Below, piece by piece: positions 26,218-35,853 of a stretch of 64,000 nt of DNA. The stretch comes from Clostridium cibarium (GTDB taxonomy: Bacteria; Bacillota; Clostridia; Clostridiales; Clostridiaceae). The stretch lies in the NCBI RefSeq assembly GCF_014836335.1, contig NZ_JACSRA010000010.1:78513-142512 (forward strand), written 5' to 3'. Position numbers and translations under genes: made by a program. The first letter of the stretch is position 1, and every line of letters begins with the position of its first letter. The notes beneath the pieces are model-generated. The model had not been told where the DNA came from, ran no database searches, and saw only the letters and a program-made list of their open reading frames with translations.

Positions 26218-27705
26218 ATGGGAAAACCAACAGGCTTTTTAGAATTTGAACGTGAAAATAGTTTAGCTATAGATCCAAAGGAAAGAATAAAGAATTTTAA
26301 TGAATTTCATACACCACTGTCACAAGACAAAAGAAAAGCGCAAGGAGCTCGTTGTATGGATTGTGGAGTGCCATTTTGTCAATCAGGAATGACAATAAAA
26401 GGAGCTACTACAGGATGTCCTTTGCATAACTTAATTCCAGAATGGAATGATTTAATATTTGGTGATAATTGGGATCAAGCATATAAGCGTTTATTAAAAA
26501 CAAATAACTTCCCAGAGTTTACAGGAAGAGTATGTCCAGCTCCTTGTGAGGCAGCTTGTACTTCAGGAATTAACTCTTCTCCGGTTTCTATTAAGGAAAA
26601 TGAGTTAAGTATTATTGAAAATGCTTACGAAAATGGTTTTGTTGAAGTTAAAAAATCAAAGGTTAGAACAGGAAAGAAGATTGCAATTGTGGGGTCTGGA
26701 CCATCAGGTCTTGCAGCTGCAGATCAGTTAAACAAGCGTGGACATGATGTAACAGTATATGAAAGGGAAGATCGTATTGGTGGATTACTTATGTATGGAA
26801 TCCCAAATATGAAACTTGAAAAAAGTGTTATAGAAAGAAAAGTTTCTATAATGAAAGAAGAAGGCGTTAATTTTGTAACTAATGCAAATGTTGGTGTAAA
26901 CATTAAGGTTGCAAAGTTAAAGAAGGAATATGACAGCATTATACTAGCTTGTGGTTCATCAAATCCAAGGGATATTAAAGTTCCAGGAAGACAAGCTAAA
27001 GGAATATATTTTGCAGTGGATTTTCTAAAGTCGACCACAAAGAGTCTTTTAAATTCGAATTTGCAAGATAGTAAGTTTATATCAGCTAAGGGTAAGAAGG
27101 TTATTGTAATTGGTGGTGGAGATACTGGAAATGACTGTGTTGGAACATCTATTAGGCATGGAGCAGCATCAGTAACTCAACTAGAAATGATGCCAAAATT
27201 GCCAGATCAGAGAGCGGAAAATAACCCTTGGCCAGAATGGCCTAGAGTTTGTAAAACAGACTATGGACAAGAAGAAAATATTGCTGTATTTGGACATGAT
27301 CCTAGAGTTTATCAAACTACAGTAAAGGAGTTTGTAGCTAATGAAGCAGGTGAAGTTTGTAAGGTAAAGTTAGTTAAGCTTGAGAGTAAGAAAGATAAAG
27401 AAACAGGTAGAATAAAGATGGTAGAAATACCAGGATCAGAATATGAGATAGAAGTTGATTTGGTTCTTATAGCTGCAGGTTTTTTAGGAAGTGAAAACTA
27501 TGTTACAAAAGCTTTTAATGTAGCTGTGGATGGACGTACTAATGTACTAACTGAGTCTGGAAAATATAAGACAAGTGTTGAGGGGATTTTTGTAACAGGT
27601 GATATGCATAGGGGTCAGTCTTTAGTTGTTTGGGCAATTAGAGAGGGGCGAGAAGTTGCAAAAGAAGTTGATTTTAGTTTAATTGGATATACAAATTTAG
27701 AGTAA
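26218..27705 (+). CDS. gltD: Glutamate synthase, small (beta) subunit
   Basis: Flavoprotein that feeds electrons from NADPH to GltB. The 495-residue product has the N-terminal iron-sulfur cysteine clusters CMDCGVPFC and CPAPCEAAC, an FAD-binding GSGPSGLAAA (about residues 159-168), an NAD(P)-binding GGGDTGND (about 299-306) and a C-terminal FAD contact in GDMHRGQSLVV. It lies 11 bases downstream of gltB, with TAGGAGAGAATAAC before its ATG, and a terminator follows. Homologous subunits occur in dihydropyrimidine dehydrogenase and NfnB, but the gltB neighbour fixes the call. Confidence 0.97.
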   Translation: MGKPTGFLEFERENSLAIDPKERIKNFNEFHTPLSQDKRKAQGARCMDCGVPFCQSGMTIKGATTGCPLHNLIPEWNDLIFGDNWDQAYKRLLKTNNFPEFTGRVCPAPCEAACTSGINSSPVSIKENELSIIENAYENGFVEVKKSKVRTGKKIAIVGSGPSGLAAADQLNKRGHDVTVYEREDRIGGLLMYGIPNMKLEKSVIERKVSIMKEEGVNFVTNANVGVNIKVAKLKKEYDSIILACGSSNPRDIKVPGRQAKGIYFAVDFLKSTTKSLLNSNLQDSKFISAKGKKVIVIGGGDTGNDCVGTSIRHGAASVTQLEMMPKLPDQRAENNPWPEWPRVCKTDYGQEENIAVFGHDPRVYQTTVKEFVANEAGEVCKVKLVKLESKKDKETGRIKMVEIPGSEYEIEVDLVLIAAGFLGSENYVTKAFNVAVDGRTNVLTESGKYKTSVEGIFVTGDMHRGQSLVVWAIREGREVAKEVDFSLIGYTNLE

Positions 27706-27712
27706 AACAAAG

Positions 27713-27743
27713 AAAAGTGGATTCGATTGAGTCCACTTTTTTT
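27713..27743 (+). terminator. Terminator of gltBD
   Basis: AAAAGTGGA (27713-27721) pairs with TCCACTTTT (27732-27740), and the T run extends to 27743. Confidence 0.85.
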
Positions 27744-27759
27744 ATACATAGTTAAGTAG

Positions 27760-27809
27760 AAAGATTCTCATCTTTTAGGATTTAAAAATCACTAGAAGAG
27801 AGAATCTTT
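27760..27809. terminator. Second hairpin between gltD and the minus-strand deacetylase gene
   Basis: AAAGATTCTC (27760-27769) and GAGAATCTTT (27800-27809) form a 10-bp stem with a 30-base loop that contains further A/T pairing. On the plus strand it is followed by TATTTTTATT. On the minus strand it lies just beyond the stop of the next gene, but has a poor U tract. Confidence 0.45.
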
Positions 27810-27817
27810 TATTTTTA

Positions 27818-29203
27818 TTATTTATTAGATTTTTTTAGTTCATCTACATGTATTGTGGCACAGTTATTATCTTTTATGGATTTAACTATAGTTTTCATTG
27901 GAGAATCATCTTTTAGCGTATAGTTAAGTTTATCATTATTTGTATTAAAGTCGATGTAGTCAACTTCTATAGATGGATGATAAAAGAAACTTTTTAACAC
28001 TTCAGGGTCATTAGAAGCAAGACCATTAGTTATACTTGCTGAACTTCCGTTTTCTACAAAACCTAGAGGGGTTGGAACAAAGAGATTACCACTCTTAGTT
28101 TTGTAAATATTTTTCTTTGAATTATCATAAGGTTCATAGACGTACCTAAAATATTCGCCTATTATTTTTTGTTGAAATGGAGTATCTCTATAATGAGGAC
28201 TCTCATAAAAGCTTATTGGTATATTTAGTGCACTTGCAGTATCAATGCCCTTTTCAATAACTTGTCTAGTGGATTTTTCATCACTATTGACAGTTTTGGA
28301 CATTTCTTCACCAACAGCACTTCTTTCATCTCCATGCTGATGAGTATATCCGTGTAATCCTATTTCACATCCTTTATTAAGTAAGTAATCAAGGATATTA
28401 ATAAATCCTACATTAGTAATATTATTATTCTCCAGCAAATCATTATCTATATTATCAACAGGAGCCTTAAATCTAGGAATCCAACCTATATGAAATTTAA
28501 TTCCTTGAGAATATAAATAGCTTGCCATAATTTTGACTTTTGTTTGATTTTTGTCGACCAAATTTGAATCACCACAAGCAAAATCTTCGAATCTAAATAA
28601 TGCAATATCTTGATTGTCTTGAAGCGGTATTTCTTTAGGGGCTTTCACATCAGAAGATAACAAACTAATGCTATTTGTTTGAAAGTTAAAAACAGCAAAT
28701 AAGTTGAAAATTTCTTCTATATCAGAGATAGAGATATAAGGTTCGTTATCTTTATATAGTAAATTTCCTCTGAGCGAACCAGTAATATTATTTTTTGTAA
28801 ATGAGTTGCTACTGATCAAGATTTTAGTTGAATTATTTTGTAGTGAACACAATTGATCAGTGTTAAGATCAGTATAACCTAATTTTTTTGATATGTATGA
28901 TACTGGAATGTAATACCTTTGTGCTTTTAAAAGCACAGGGACATTTTTTATATTATGATCGCTTAAAATGTTAAAAGTAACATTAGAAACTTCAGATACA
29001 GGCATATCATCAAAATTCAGTTGAGCTTTATATACGCTCTTAAAGTCATCATCTGGTAAAAGATAGGATGACAATACGTTATTTCTTATTGTTACTTCAT
29101 CGCTAAAGAAATCATAATATGAAAGCACCTCATATGCTACAAAAGCACTGATTAAAATAGCTGGAATAAATATTAATTTTATAATTTTTCTCACGTTAAA
29201 CAC
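27818..29203 (-). CDS. Membrane-anchored DUF2334-type polysaccharide deacetylase family protein
   Basis: 461-residue protein with an N-terminal membrane anchor (about residues 9-27), then an extracellular region. Residues about 70-190 resemble a copper-amine-oxidase N-like stalk domain (VPVLLKAQRYYIPVSYISKKLG). Residues about 200-455 look like a DUF2334 NodB-type domain: FRFEDFACG supplies the metal-binding Asp, and EIGLHGYTHQHG is the His-containing motif. A role in trimming a cell-surface polysaccharide is inferred from the family; the substrate is unknown. The ATG follows TAACTGGTAGGTGTTTAACG on the minus strand. It is a single gene, convergent with gltBD and divergent from pfl. Confidence 0.75.
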   Translation of the reverse strand: MFNVRKIIKLIFIPAILISAFVAYEVLSYYDFFSDEVTIRNNVLSSYLLPDDDFKSVYKAQLNFDDMPVSEVSNVTFNILSDHNIKNVPVLLKAQRYYIPVSYISKKLGYTDLNTDQLCSLQNNSTKILISSNSFTKNNITGSLRGNLLYKDNEPYISISDIEEIFNLFAVFNFQTNSISLLSSDVKAPKEIPLQDNQDIALFRFEDFACGDSNLVDKNQTKVKIMASYLYSQGIKFHIGWIPRFKAPVDNIDNDLLENNNITNVGFINILDYLLNKGCEIGLHGYTHQHGDERSAVGEEMSKTVNSDEKSTRQVIEKGIDTASALNIPISFYESPHYRDTPFQQKIIGEYFRYVYEPYDNSKKNIYKTKSGNLFVPTPLGFVENGSSASITNGLASNDPEVLKSFFYHPSIEVDYIDFNTNNDKLNYTLKDDSPMKTIVKSIKDNNCATIHVDELKKSNK

Positions 29204-29283
29204 CTACCAGTTATATTACAAATTTATATTTATTATAATTATACTATTTTTAGTAAAAGTAGTATACAAAAATTTTGCTTAAT

Positions 29284-29311
29284 TTGACGAAAGAGATAAT
29301 ATTTATATAAA
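29284..29311 (+). promoter_or_regulatory. Upstream promoter of pflB
   Basis: TTGACG (29284-29289), 16 bases, TATAAA (29306-29311). A further pair of TATAAT boxes (29351-29356 and 29358-29363) closer to the gene may be a second promoter. Predicted from sequence only. Confidence 0.5.
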
Positions 29312-29320
29312 TAAAAAATT

Positions 29321-29334
29321 GTGATTTAAATCAC
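29321..29334. promoter_or_regulatory. Palindromic operator upstream of pflB (CRP/FNR-like or Rex-like)
   Basis: GTGATTTAAATCAC is a perfect 14-base palindrome. With its flanks it reads TTGTGATTTAAATCACTT, matching 9 of 10 positions of the TGTGA-N6-TCACA CRP shape and close to FNR and Rex operators. Its centre lies about 42 bases upstream of the start expected from the TATAAT at 29358, an activator position, but also just downstream of the start expected from the upstream promoter, a repressor position. Confidence 0.55.
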
Positions 29335-29405
29335 TTTAAATTATGGTAGATATAATATATAATACTATTATTGATATTAATTATCAACAAAAGGAGGAAA
29401 TAAAA

Positions 29406-31640
29406 ATGTATATTCAATGGAATGGTTTTAAAGAAGGAACTTGGCAAGAAAGAATTGACGTAAGAAATTTTATACAGAAGAATTATAAATTATATGAAGG
29501 TGATGGAAGTTTCTTAGAAGGAACTACTGAAAAAACTGATAAAGTATGGAGCAAAGCCCATGCTTTAATAGTGGAAGAAATAAAAAAAGGAATAATAGAC
29601 GTAGCAACAGATAGAGTATCTGGGATAGACAACTATGAACCAGGATATATAGATAGAGAAAATGAAGTAATTGTAGGGCTTCAAACAGATGCACCACTTA
29701 AAAGAATTGTGAATCCTTTTGGTGGGATGAGGATGGTAGAAAGTTCTTTGAAGGAATATGGTTACGAATTAGATTCAGACATAAAAAAACATTTTTCAAA
29801 TTATAGAAAAACACATAATGAAGGTGTTTTTGATGCATATACAAAAGAAATAAGACTAGCAAGATCCGCTGGGCTTTTAACTGGACTTCCAGATGCATAC
29901 GGACGAGGTAGGATAATAGGAGATTATAGAAGAATAGCTCTTTATGGAATTGATTTCTTAATAGAAGAAAAAATGAAAGATTTAGATAGTGATATCATGC
30001 ATGGAGATATGCTTGATGAATTGGTAAGAAAGAGAGAAGAGGTTTCAGAACAAATTAGAGCCTTAAAAGCTATTAAATCTATGGCGTTAAAATATGGTAT
30101 AGATATATCTAAGCCAGCAGCTACAGCAGCAGAAGCTGTACAAGCTTTATATTTTGGATATTTAGCTGGAGTAAAAGAAAATAACGGTGCTGCAACTTCA
30201 CTTGGAAGAACTTCTACTTTCCTAGATATTTATATTGAAAGAGATTTGGCAGCAGGAATTATTACAGAAAAAGAAGCTCAAGAATTAATCGATCAATTTA
30301 TAATCAAGTTAAGATTAGTTAGACATTTAAGAACTCCTGAGTATAATGAATTATTTGGAGGAGATCCAACATGGGTAACAGAATCAATCGGAGGAGTAGG
30401 CATCAATGGAAAGTCATTAGTTACAAAAAACTCTTTTAGATATTTACATACTTTAATAAATTTAGATACAGCACCAGAACCAAATCTTACAGTTTTATGG
30501 TCTCAAAACTTACCAGAAAACTTTAAGAAGTATTGTGCTAAAATTTCAATAAAAACTGATTCTATTCAATATGAGAATGATGATGTAATGAGACCAATAT
30601 ATGGTGATGATTATGCTATAGCATGTTGTGTATCTGCTATGAAGGTTGGTAAGCAAATGCAGTTCTTTGGAGCTAGATGTAACGTTGCAAAATCACTTCT
30701 ATATGCAATAAATGGTGGTGTTGATGAAAAGAAGGGTATTCAAGTAGTTCCAGGAATAGAAAAACTTACAGATGAAGTTCTAGACTTTAATAAGGTTAGA
30801 GAAAATTACAATAAAGTTTTAGAATATGTAGCCAAGCTTTATGTAGATACAATGAATATAATACACTGCATGCATGATAAATATGCTTATGAAGCAGGTC
30901 AAATGGCTTTACATGATACACAAGTAGAAAGACTTATGGCTTTTGGTATAGCAGGTTTATCTGTAGCTGTAGATTCATTATCAGCTATAAAATATGCTAA
31001 GGTAAAACCAATTAGAAATGAAGAAGGTATAGCAATAGATTTTACTACTGAAGGAGATTTCCCTAAGTACGGTAATGATGATGATAGAGCAGATGATTTA
31101 GGGGTAGAATTAGTTACTAAGTTCTCATCAGAACTTAAAAAGCATCCTTTATATAGAGATGCACATCATACATTATCAGCACTTACTATAACTTCAAATG
31201 TTATGTATGGAAAGAAAACAGGTTCAACTCCAGATGGTAGAAAAGCTGGAGAAGCATTAGCACCAGGGGCTAATCCAATGCATGGTAGAGATATAAATGG
31301 AGCATTGGCATCTTTAAATTCAGTTGCTAAAATTCCGTATAATGAGGTGTGTCAAGATGGAGTTTCTAACACTTTTTCTATAATACCAGATGCTTTAGGA
31401 AAAGAAGATGAGCAAAGACTTAATAATCTAGTATCTATTTTAGATGGATACTTTGTACAAGGTGCACATCATTTAAATGTTAATGTACTAAATAGAGAAA
31501 CACTAATAGATGCAATGGAAAATCCAGAAAAATATCCTACTTTAACTATAAGGGTTTCTGGATATGCAGTTAACTTCAATAGATTAACTAAAGAACAACA
31601 ATTAGAAGTAATAAGTAGAACATTCCATAAGAGTATGTAA
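29406..31640 (+). CDS. pflB: Formate C-acetyltransferase (pyruvate formate-lyase)
   Basis: Glycyl-radical enzyme converting pyruvate and CoA to acetyl-CoA and formate, in the cytoplasm under anoxia. The start is ATG 29406 behind AAAAGGAGGAAATAAAA; the longer frame from 29343 has no ribosome-binding site. The product has 744 residues. The tandem active-site cysteines lie in IACCVSAM (about residues 400-407), and the radical-bearing Gly is in [10 protein letters not shown] near the C-terminus. The activase gene follows after about 120 bases. The CCVS pair distinguishes pyruvate formate-lyase from the related glycerol, choline and benzylsuccinate enzymes, which carry a single Cys. Confidence 0.96.
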   Translation: MYIQWNGFKEGTWQERIDVRNFIQKNYKLYEGDGSFLEGTTEKTDKVWSKAHALIVEEIKKGIIDVATDRVSGIDNYEPGYIDRENEVIVGLQTDAPLKRIVNPFGGMRMVESSLKEYGYELDSDIKKHFSNYRKTHNEGVFDAYTKEIRLARSAGLLTGLPDAYGRGRIIGDYRRIALYGIDFLIEEKMKDLDSDIMHGDMLDELVRKREEVSEQIRALKAIKSMALKYGIDISKPAATAAEAVQALYFGYLAGVKENNGAATSLGRTSTFLDIYIERDLAAGIITEKEAQELIDQFIIKLRLVRHLRTPEYNELFGGDPTWVTESIGGVGINGKSLVTKNSFRYLHTLINLDTAPEPNLTVLWSQNLPENFKKYCAKISIKTDSIQYENDDVMRPIYGDDYAIACCVSAMKVGKQMQFFGARCNVAKSLLYAINGGVDEKKGIQVVPGIEKLTDEVLDFNKVRENYNKVLEYVAKLYVDTMNIIHCMHDKYAYEAGQMALHDTQVERLMAFGIAGLSVAVDSLSAIKYAKVKPIRNEEGIAIDFTTEGDFPKYGNDDDRADDLGVELVTKFSSELKKHPLYRDAHHTLSALTITSNVMYGKKTGSTPDGRKAGEALAPGANPMHGRDINGALASLNSVAKIPYNEVCQDGVSNTFSIIPDALGKEDEQRLNNLVSILDGYFVQGAHHLNVNVLNRETLIDAMENPEKYPTLTIRVSGYAVNFNRLTKEQQLEVISRTFHKSM

Positions 31641-31658
31641 ATAAATATAAAAATTATA

Positions 31659-31699
31659 GAAAGGTGAAAGAATTTTGTTTTATTATTCTTTCACCTTTC
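31659..31699 (+). other. Strong hairpin between pflB and pflA
   Basis: GAAAGGTGAAAGAAT (31659-31673) is a perfect 15-bp inverted repeat of 31685-31699, with an 11-base loop. The sequence behind it is CATATACTATG, not a T run, so it may be a weak terminator, an mRNA-stabilising 3' end or a processing site that lowers pflA expression relative to pflB. A TATAAT at 31717-31722 could start a separate pflA transcript. Confidence 0.6.
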
Positions 31700-31762
31700 C
31701 ATATACTATGATATGTTATAATAAAGAGTATTAAAAAGTTAGAGTTATTAATGGAGGAAGAT

Positions 31763-32470
31763 ATGGCTATAGGAAGAATACATTCAATAGAATCAATGGG
31801 TCTTGTAGATGGGCCTGGAATTAGAGTGGTAGTGTTTTTTCAAGGATGTGCGTTAAGGTGCAAGTACTGCCATAATCCAGATACATGGGCTATGGATGGT
31901 GGGGAAGAATATACAGCTGAAAGGCTGGTAAAAAAAATTGAAAGCTTTAAACCTTATTTTCAAAGAAGTGGAGGAGGAGTTACTTTTTCAGGAGGAGATC
32001 CTCTAAGACAGCCAGATTTTCTTTTAGAAGTGCTTAAACTTTGTAAGGAAAATGGTATAAACACTTGTATTGATACAGCCGGATATGGATTTGGAAATTA
32101 TGATGAAATCTTAAAGTATACTGACTTAGTTCTTTTTGATATAAAAGATATAACTAGGGAAGGTTATAAAAACATAACGTTAATGGAAATGGACGAATCA
32201 TTGAAATTCTTAGAAGCTATGAAGAAGAATAATACGAAAATGTGGATTAGGCATGTGGTAGTGCCAGGATTTACAGATGGAGAAGAGCATATAAGAGCAT
32301 TTAATGAGTATATATTAGATATTCCAAATGTAGAGAAAGTAGAACTATTACCATATCATCTTTTGGGTGTAAATAAGTATGAGGGAATGAATATGAAATA
32401 TCCATTACAAGATGTTCCTGCAATGGATAAAGAACTATGTGAAGGTTACAAGAAAATAATAACTAAATAA
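31763..32470 (+). CDS. pflA: Pyruvate formate-lyase activating enzyme
   Basis: Radical SAM enzyme that generates the glycyl radical on PflB. The [4Fe-4S] motif is CALRCKYC (C-x3-C-x2-C, about residues 30-37), and GGGVTFSGGDP (about 72-82) is the SAM-binding region. I start it at ATG 31763 because GGAGG (31753-31757) is its ribosome-binding site; the in-frame ATG at 31751 would overlap that site. The product then has 235 residues, normal for the short single-cluster PflA without an extra ferredoxin domain. It follows pflB, its substrate. Confidence 0.95.
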   Translation: MAIGRIHSIESMGLVDGPGIRVVVFFQGCALRCKYCHNPDTWAMDGGEEYTAERLVKKIESFKPYFQRSGGGVTFSGGDPLRQPDFLLEVLKLCKENGINTCIDTAGYGFGNYDEILKYTDLVLFDIKDITREGYKNITLMEMDESLKFLEAMKKNNTKMWIRHVVVPGFTDGEEHIRAFNEYILDIPNVEKVELLPYHLLGVNKYEGMNMKYPLQDVPAMDKELCEGYKKIITK

Positions 32471-32473
32471 AAT

Positions 32474-32512
32474 AAGCACCAGTTACTATAAAGTTTTAGT
32501 AATTGGTGCTTT
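32474..32512. terminator. Bidirectional terminator between pflA and the small membrane gene
   Basis: AAGCACCAGTTACTA (32474-32488) pairs with TAGTAATTGGTGCTT (32497-32512), one G-U pair. T-rich tracts are modest on both sides (TTAATTAA on plus, TTATTTTATT on minus). Confidence 0.65.
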
Positions 32513-32520
32513 AATTAACA

Positions 32521-32730
32521 TTAATTATGAATATTTTCATTAGAAGTTTGTTTTTTCTCAAATTTTTTTTTAGCGGCTTCATATTTCTTTGGATCATAAA
32601 ACATGCATATAGATAAAAAAAGACCTATTGGTATGCTTATATAGATTCGTTGAAACAAAAATGTGAAACAAGCAGACAAGCCTATAAAGGATAATAGAAA
32701 TAAGAAAAAGTTTCTAGTAGTGAAATTCAT
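32521..32730 (-). CDS. Small two-helix membrane protein (69 aa)
   Basis: Unrecognised 69-residue protein with two predicted membrane segments (about residues 8-24 and 29-45) and a charged tail starting DPKKYEAAKKKFEKK. The start is well supported: on the minus strand, TATTTAGGAGGTCTTATTT precedes the ATG at 32730. It is a single gene, convergent with pflA. No function can be proposed from the sequence; small membrane proteins of this kind are often regulators or chaperones of larger partners, but no partner is evident here. Confidence 0.65.
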   Translation of the reverse strand: MNFTTRNFFLFLLSFIGLSACFTFLFQRIYISIPIGLFLSICMFYDPKKYEAAKKKFEKKQTSNENIHN

Positions 32731-32884
32731 AAATAAGACCTCCTAAATAGTTATAAGTTAATTATACATAATATTTGGAAAAGTAACAATAAATATGAAA
32801 AATAAAATTAAATGTTTACATTAGCTTTTTAAGGATTATTTCTTTAAGATAGTAATATATATAGAAGTGGATGGAGGAGATGTG

Positions 32885-34114
32885 ATGAAGAAATTTCTTA
32901 TAAGAACGATGGTAGGATTTGCTTTAATATTTGTTATATTATTTTGTATAACTATGTTTTTAGAGTATAAGAACAAAAGTAATTTACTAGAGGAGGTTAA
33001 AATTGAACAAATTGTTGAGGATGGAAAGATTCAGGTGCCTGCTACACCTAGTAAGGTAGAAGTTAATTATGAATTTTCACAGGTTTATTTTTATAGTGGA
33101 ATTTTAATTAACTTATCCATTCCGGTATTATTTTATTACTTTGGAGGAATTGAAGTAATTAAGAAAGCAAATTTTAGGAAAAAGATAGTAGAAGGAGGAG
33201 TATTGTGTATTTTATATGGAGCATTATCTGAAATATTGATTTTTCCTAAAATATTATTTAGTAGTTTTTATAGAGCGAAGTTGGTAGGGTTAAGCAATCA
33301 AAGTTTTTTTGATTTTTTGGGTGATTTTGCAAAGGGAATAGGAGAAGATTTATTGCTAACTTTACCTATAGCCGTTATTATATATTTGATTTTTATAAAT
33401 AAGAAAAGATGGTATATATGGGTATCAGCTATACTTGTAGCAATTAGTTTGGTTAGCAATTATGTTTATCCTTATATTGATGAAATAGAGAATGATCTTG
33501 TTGATATGGAAGGTGGTGGACTAAAAGATAAAATTTTAGAGCTATCAAAAGATGCAGGAATTGAAAATTTAGAGATTAAAGTTATTCCTAAAAGCCATAA
33601 AACTGGAAGTATGAATGCCTATATGACAGGAATACATAATAGTAGAAGAATTGTATTTTGGGATACAACATTAAATAAGTTAAGTGACAAAGAAATATTA
33701 TCGGTAGCAGCACATGAAATGGGACATTACAAGCTTAATCATATTCAAAAGTCGATGATTTTTGAATTGATAGGGATAGTATTATTAATACTATCAATTC
33801 ATATATTAATGACAAAAAATAAAGGAAAGGACTATAGGAAAATTGAAAATATCCCTAAAATACTTTTGATAATAAATATAATATCTATCTTAATTATGCC
33901 TATTGAAAGTGCCTATTCAAGAAAGGCAGAAGTAGAAGCTGACGAGTTTGCAATGAGGATAACTGGGGATAATTTAACAAATGGTTTATTAGAATTAAGA
34001 TTTGTGGAAAGTAATTTAACACCTGTTGATGTTAATGGATTATACAAATGGTTAGCGTATGATCATCCAACGGTTAAGGAAAGAATTGAAAATAGTAATA
34101 ACTTTAAAAATTAA
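32885..34114 (+). CDS. M48 family membrane zinc metallopeptidase
   Basis: 409-residue polytopic protein with the zinc motif AAHEMGHYKLNH (HExxH) at about residues 279-290, and the downstream Glu ligand probably in EVEADEFAMR. Several hydrophobic segments occupy the first 190 residues and two more flank the metal site, the Ste24/HtpX-like arrangement. It is probably a membrane-bound protease acting on membrane or prenyl-like substrates; the substrate is unknown. I start it at ATG 32885 behind GGATGGAGGAGATGTG; the GTG at 32867 lies in front of that site. It is a single gene with a strong terminator. Confidence 0.88.
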   Translation: MKKFLIRTMVGFALIFVILFCITMFLEYKNKSNLLEEVKIEQIVEDGKIQVPATPSKVEVNYEFSQVYFYSGILINLSIPVLFYYFGGIEVIKKANFRKKIVEGGVLCILYGALSEILIFPKILFSSFYRAKLVGLSNQSFFDFLGDFAKGIGEDLLLTLPIAVIIYLIFINKKRWYIWVSAILVAISLVSNYVYPYIDEIENDLVDMEGGGLKDKILELSKDAGIENLEIKVIPKSHKTGSMNAYMTGIHNSRRIVFWDTTLNKLSDKEILSVAAHEMGHYKLNHIQKSMIFELIGIVLLILSIHILMTKNKGKDYRKIENIPKILLIINIISILIMPIESAYSRKAEVEADEFAMRITGDNLTNGLLELRFVESNLTPVDVNGLYKWLAYDHPTVKERIENSNNFKN

Positions 34115-34116
34115 TT

Positions 34117-34152
34117 AATAAGAGGTTATCTAGTAGTAGATAACCTCTTATT
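34117..34152. terminator. Bidirectional terminator
   Basis: AATAAGAGGTTATCTA (34117-34132) is a perfect inverted repeat of 34137-34152. It lies between convergent genes and serves the M48 protease gene and the minus-strand exonuclease gene. Confidence 0.75.
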
Positions 34153-34156
34153 ATAT

Positions 34157-34762
34157 CTATTTTCTTGAACTAAAATATCCTGGTGGAATATATCCTTGTT
34201 TCATACCTTCAATGATTAGCAAATATGTTGCGGCAGTATCAAATCTTGCATCATGATAATCACCACTACCTTGAAATAATTGATCAGCTTTAGCTGAAAT
34301 TTGATCTTTGCTTATATTTAAGAAAGATATAACTTCTTCAAGTTTTGGGTTTTTATAGTCTCCATTAGGACGCAAGATTTTGCATATATCTTTATAATAG
34401 TTCATTGTACAGAAAGTGTTTTTTGGCATATAGTCAATCCCCATACCTTCAAGTTCATGCTTTAAAAACTTTATATCGAAATTAACATTATGACCTATAA
34501 CAAAATCAGCTTGGCTAAAATCATCTTCAAACTCTTCAAGTAAATCCTCGAAATACTTACCATCAGAAAGCTCGTATAATTTTTCTAATGAAAAGCCATG
34601 AATCGCTTGTGCAGAAGAATCCATTTCATCTACTGTTATAAAAAAGTTTTTTCCTTCTGTTTTTTGAGGTTTAGCTGAAGCATCTATTGTAATATAGCTT
34701 AACTGGCATATGTGACCAGGTTTTATACTAGTAGTTTCTGTATCGAAAATTAGTAATTTCAT
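34157..34762 (-). CDS. DnaQ-like 3'-5' exonuclease (DEDDh family)
   Basis: 201-residue exonuclease-domain protein. The metal-binding residues follow the DEDDh order: FDTETTS (Asp7, Glu9), GHNVNFDIKFL (Asp about 100) and HDARFDTA (His and Asp near 173-178). It could proofread DNA or trim RNA. It is a stand-alone domain with no polymerase or helicase fused, like DNA polymerase III epsilon-type or RNase T-type single-domain proteins. The ATG follows TTTAGGAGGAAGAAA on the minus strand. It lies 63 bases downstream of the arginase-family gene, possibly in the same transcript, without an obvious functional link. Confidence 0.88.
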   Translation of the reverse strand: MKLLIFDTETTSIKPGHICQLSYITIDASAKPQKTEGKNFFITVDEMDSSAQAIHGFSLEKLYELSDGKYFEDLLEEFEDDFSQADFVIGHNVNFDIKFLKHELEGMGIDYMPKNTFCTMNYYKDICKILRPNGDYKNPKLEEVISFLNISKDQISAKADQLFQGSGDYHDARFDTAATYLLIIEGMKQGYIPPGYFSSRK

Positions 34763-34825
34763 TTTCTTCCTCCTAAAGATTATTGTAATAATAATTTTAT
34801 TATATCATAAATTAATATTTAGGAA

Positions 34826-35722
34826 CTATAGTGAATCACTAATAGTATTTAGAAGAGATATGCAACTATTTAAGCAAATGTTATCTCTATCAAGTAGAGG
34901 ATTAAACTCTACAAAATCCATAGATTTTACTTTTTTTGTTTGTAATATATTACGTAATATTTTTTTTCCGCCTTCTATTGTTAAGCCATCACTTACAGGA
35001 GTACCAGTACCAGGCACAAAGGAGGGGTCAATCGAGTCTATATCGAAACTTAAATGGATATTTGATATATTTTTTTTGTTAATAATATCTATAACTTCTT
35101 GTAGGCAATTATCCAACCCTTTTTCTTTAATATTGTTCATTGTCCATACGTTTAAGTTGTTTAATTTTATCAAATCTAATTCACCTTGATCTAAATCTCT
35201 AGCACCTATTATAAAAACATTTTCCATTGATACTTTTACATTTTTAGAAAATATAGAAGTAAGGCTGTCGTATCCAACTCCCATAGAAGCAGCTAGAGGC
35301 ATTCCGTGAACGTTGCCTGAAGGTGATGTAATTTCTGTATTGAGATCACCATGAGCGTCAATCCATATCACAGCAAAATCATCCTTGTAAAATTCCCCAG
35401 CTGCAGCTACACTACCGAGGGCTAAAGCATGATCCCCACCTATAACTAATGGAAATTTATTGTCCTTTAAAGTGTTCCATACAGAATTAGCTAAAAGTTC
35501 ACTACTGTTTAATATTTCACTTAGATACTTCATTTTTTTACTTTTTATGAATTTATCATTTGAGTGCACATCATTTATTTGAATGTTTCCTAAGTCATCT
35601 ACTGAATGAGTCTTAGAAAAAATATTAACAAGTCCATTCTCTCTTAGTGTGTCAGGTCCAAGCTCCACTCCAGGTTTATCACAACCATAGAATAAAGGGA
35701 CACCAATTATATTTATATTCAT
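34826..35722 (-). CDS. Arginase
   Basis: Binuclear manganese ureohydrolase, most likely hydrolysing arginine to ornithine and urea. The 298-residue product shows all metal motifs: GGDHALALG (about residues 93-101), DAHGDLNT (about 122-129), with HG in GNVHGMPLA (about 137-145), and SFDIDSIDPS (about 225-234). GTGTPVSDGLT follows, as in RocF proteins. The ATG follows AAATTGGAGGTGCAAT on the minus strand. Agmatinase and formiminoglutamase are related, but the SPSGNVHGMP substrate-loop pattern is that of arginases. It is transcribed divergently from ldh across 181 bases. No other arginine catabolic gene is adjacent. Confidence 0.9.
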   Translation of the reverse strand: MNINIIGVPLFYGCDKPGVELGPDTLRENGLVNIFSKTHSVDDLGNIQINDVHSNDKFIKSKKMKYLSEILNSSELLANSVWNTLKDNKFPLVIGGDHALALGSVAAAGEFYKDDFAVIWIDAHGDLNTEITSPSGNVHGMPLAASMGVGYDSLTSIFSKNVKVSMENVFIIGARDLDQGELDLIKLNNLNVWTMNNIKEKGLDNCLQEVIDIINKKNISNIHLSFDIDSIDPSFVPGTGTPVSDGLTIEGGKKILRNILQTKKVKSMDFVEFNPLLDRDNICLNSCISLLNTISDSL

Positions 35723-35853
35723 ATTGCACCTCCAATTTTAGAGTTTATAGTCCATTAATTATATTAATAGCATAATGGTATAAAGTAAATATTAAATTTT
35801 ATTTTATTTTTCTAATATAGTTTATGTTAAAATTAGGAGGAAAATTAATAAAT

